In this document: positions 5,455-6,392 of the stretch, one piece after another | Position numbering within the stretch: position 1 is the first letter of the stretch | How the letters are laid out: the number at the start of each line of letters is the position of its first letter | Position numbers and translations under genes: made by a program | The notes under the pieces: model-generated | The model's database searches: none | What the model was told of the DNA's origin: nothing | The model's input: the letters and a program-made list of their open reading frames with translations, nothing else | Assembly: GCA_001782975.1 (NCBI GenBank) | Contig: MFQD01000018.1 | Span: forward strand, 3,244 to 9,635 | DNA: 6,392 nucleotides | From: Candidatus Magasanikbacteria bacterium RIFCSPHIGHO2_02_FULL_50_9b | GTDB taxonomy: Bacteria > Patescibacteriota > Patescibacteriia > Magasanikbacterales > 2-02-FULL-50-9b | Direction of reading: 5' to 3'

Positions 5455-5483
5455 ACTATAACCAATTTTGCCCGATGCGTCAA
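5455..5483 (-). promoter_or_regulatory. Sigma70-type promoter of the mntA-hepT operon
   Basis: Read on the minus strand: TTGACG (5483-5478), 17 bp, TATAGT (5460-5455). The predicted +1 is 5448, the first base of the mntA ATG, so a leaderless transcript is expected. The -35 begins about 10 bp after the transporter stop, so the toxin-antitoxin operon has its own promoter. Confidence 0.75.
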
Positions 5484-5493
5484 CAGTCCGTGC

Positions 5494-6392
5494 TCATTTT
5501 TGCATCACCACCGCCCCCACAATCATCACGGCAATCACCAGAATTTTTTGCACCACGTGGCGGCGAGAAATTTTTTCGCTGATAAGATTTGGGAAAAATG
5601 CGGTCAGTGCGATGCCAATCACAAACACGAACGCCGGTTGGAATCCGTTGACCACTTGTACCAGCGTTACAGGCGCAGACAAAATGGCGAACTGTGCCAA
5701 GCGGTTGCCGCTTTCATTGAAAATTTCGTTGCCGGCGCTCAAGCCTAAAATGCGCGCGCCGTTTGATTTGAAAATTGAAAAAAATTCGCCACGGAATTTT
5801 TTGACAAACAGAAAAAACGTGACTCCCAATAGTAATGTGCCCGCGTATTGCCAAAACGTGCTGTTCCAATAATCGCCGGACGCGCTCGGGTGCAAGCTGC
5901 CGACCTTAAACAAAATGTGTTCGAGTGCAATTAAAAGTGAAGAGGTGAGCATGAGCCCAAGCAGTGTGCCGTTGATGCGCATCCGCGGGTGCGACATATC
6001 CAGCGACATGAACAAAGCGGCGCACAGAATAATGCCAGAACCAACCAATTGCGGCGTGGAAAGGCGGACGTCCAGAAAAAAGTATTCAATGAAATATGCG
6101 AACACCGGAATTGTTTGAAAAAACGGCACAACGCTTGACGCATCTTCGCGGCTCATCGCGACTGAATACAGATAAATACCGCATGAAAAAATAAAACCGC
6201 TCGCAATGAGAATTGCGGCGGCCGGCACACCAGTGCTGACCGGCGCAAACGGGCGCGCAATCCAGATGCCGGCAAGAATGATCGTGCCAATCAGAATGCC
6301 AAACACCGTGTACCCGCCGCTGGATGCGGATTTAAAATATTTTTGAATGACGAATTTGTCCGTGTGGTTGGTGATGCTCAAGCAGAGCGACG
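5494..6392 (-). CDS. EamA/DMT-family multi-pass membrane transporter, 5' end beyond the window
   Basis: At least 298 residues of a drug/metabolite-transporter-type integral membrane protein; the substrate is unknown. The frame stays open to the right edge. The TTG at 6381 is probably internal: the residues before it (SLC) lead directly into LSITNHTDKFVIQKYF, which looks like the end of the first membrane helix and its following loop. Counting from that TTG, hydrophobic helices lie near 24-42, 52-75, 83-103, 110-127, 137-160, 174-193, 228-246, 247-264 and 278-293. With the cut first helix this fits the ten-helix, two-repeat EamA plan. Short polar loops include SREDASSVVPFFQTIPVF (78-95), typical of the repeat, and a related segment LSAPVTLVQVVNGFQPAF (234-251) in the second half. 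The C-terminus is complete. No terminator is visible before the mntA promoter, so some read-through is possible. Confidence 0.88.
   Translation of the reverse strand, partial: SLCLSITNHTDKFVIQKYFKSASSGGYTVFGILIGTIILAGIWIARPFAPVSTGVPAAAILIASGFIFSCGIYLYSVAMSREDASSVVPFFQTIPVFAYFIEYFFLDVRLSTPQLVGSGIILCAALFMSLDMSHPRMRINGTLLGLMLTSSLLIALEHILFKVGSLHPSASGDYWNSTFWQYAGTLLLGVTFFLFVKKFRGEFFSIFKSNGARILGLSAGNEIFNESGNRLAQFAILSAPVTLVQVVNGFQPAFVFVIGIALTAFFPNLISEKISRRHVVQKILVIAVMIVGAVVMQK

Noticed and set aside
6379..6381. TTG at 6381 as the true start of the transporter
   Set aside because: The frame stays open to the window edge, and the residues just upstream continue into what looks like the first membrane helix; the real start is more likely outside the window.
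1..6392. CRISPR arrays, insertion sequences or phage genes
   Set aside because: I saw no spaced direct repeats, transposase motifs or terminal repeats with target duplications anywhere in the window.

Overview
This window reads as chromosomal DNA of a bacterium with short intergenic gaps, roughly even base composition and small genes. Gene style suggests a reduced-genome lineage such as Patescibacteria (CPR): a bL19 with a shortened N-terminus, a chain of ATGA-overlapping genes without Shine-Dalgarno (SD) sites, and a free-standing RNA polymerase alpha-CTD protein. This lineage is an inference; no rRNA is present to settle it. TGA is used as a normal stop (ends of uvrA, the pseudouridine synthase, gmk, mntA and the transporter gene), so the TGA=Gly code of some CPR groups does not apply.

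Left part, + strand (1-2231): the 3' end of uvrA (excision repair), an RluA-family pseudouridine synthase and guanylate kinase (gmk) are joined by two ATGA start/stop overlaps, which implies one transcript. rplS (ribosomal protein bL19) follows under its own strong promoter, whose -35 box overlaps the gmk stop codon.

Middle (2232-3865): the gap after rplS holds a compact, multi-helix RNA-like element with a 9-bp closing stem and a UUCG hairpin, preceded by a possible promoter. It lies between convergent rplS and a minus-strand tRNA CCA-adding enzyme gene (cca, nucleotidyltransferase plus HD domain).

Right part (3866-6392): a 119-bp divergent promoter region separates cca from an unusual + strand gene. 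That gene encodes an uncharacterised helical N-terminus, a four-Cys zinc ribbon and an RNA polymerase alpha C-terminal domain with its DNA-contact residues kept. It has a normal leader with an SD, codon use unlike its neighbours, and a long hairpin terminator. Converging on it is a two-gene minus-strand operon encoding a MntA-HepT (nucleotidyltransferase antitoxin / HEPN RNase toxin) system. Upstream of that lies an EamA/DMT-type ten-helix transporter gene, cut by the right edge of the window.

Across the window, three promoters with near-consensus -35/-10 boxes at 17-bp spacing (rplS, cca, mntA) place the expected transcription start 0-5 nt before the start codon. This suggests that leaderless mRNAs are common in this genome. 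Together with the zinc-ribbon alpha-CTD protein and the unassigned structured RNA, these are the points most worth a second look.
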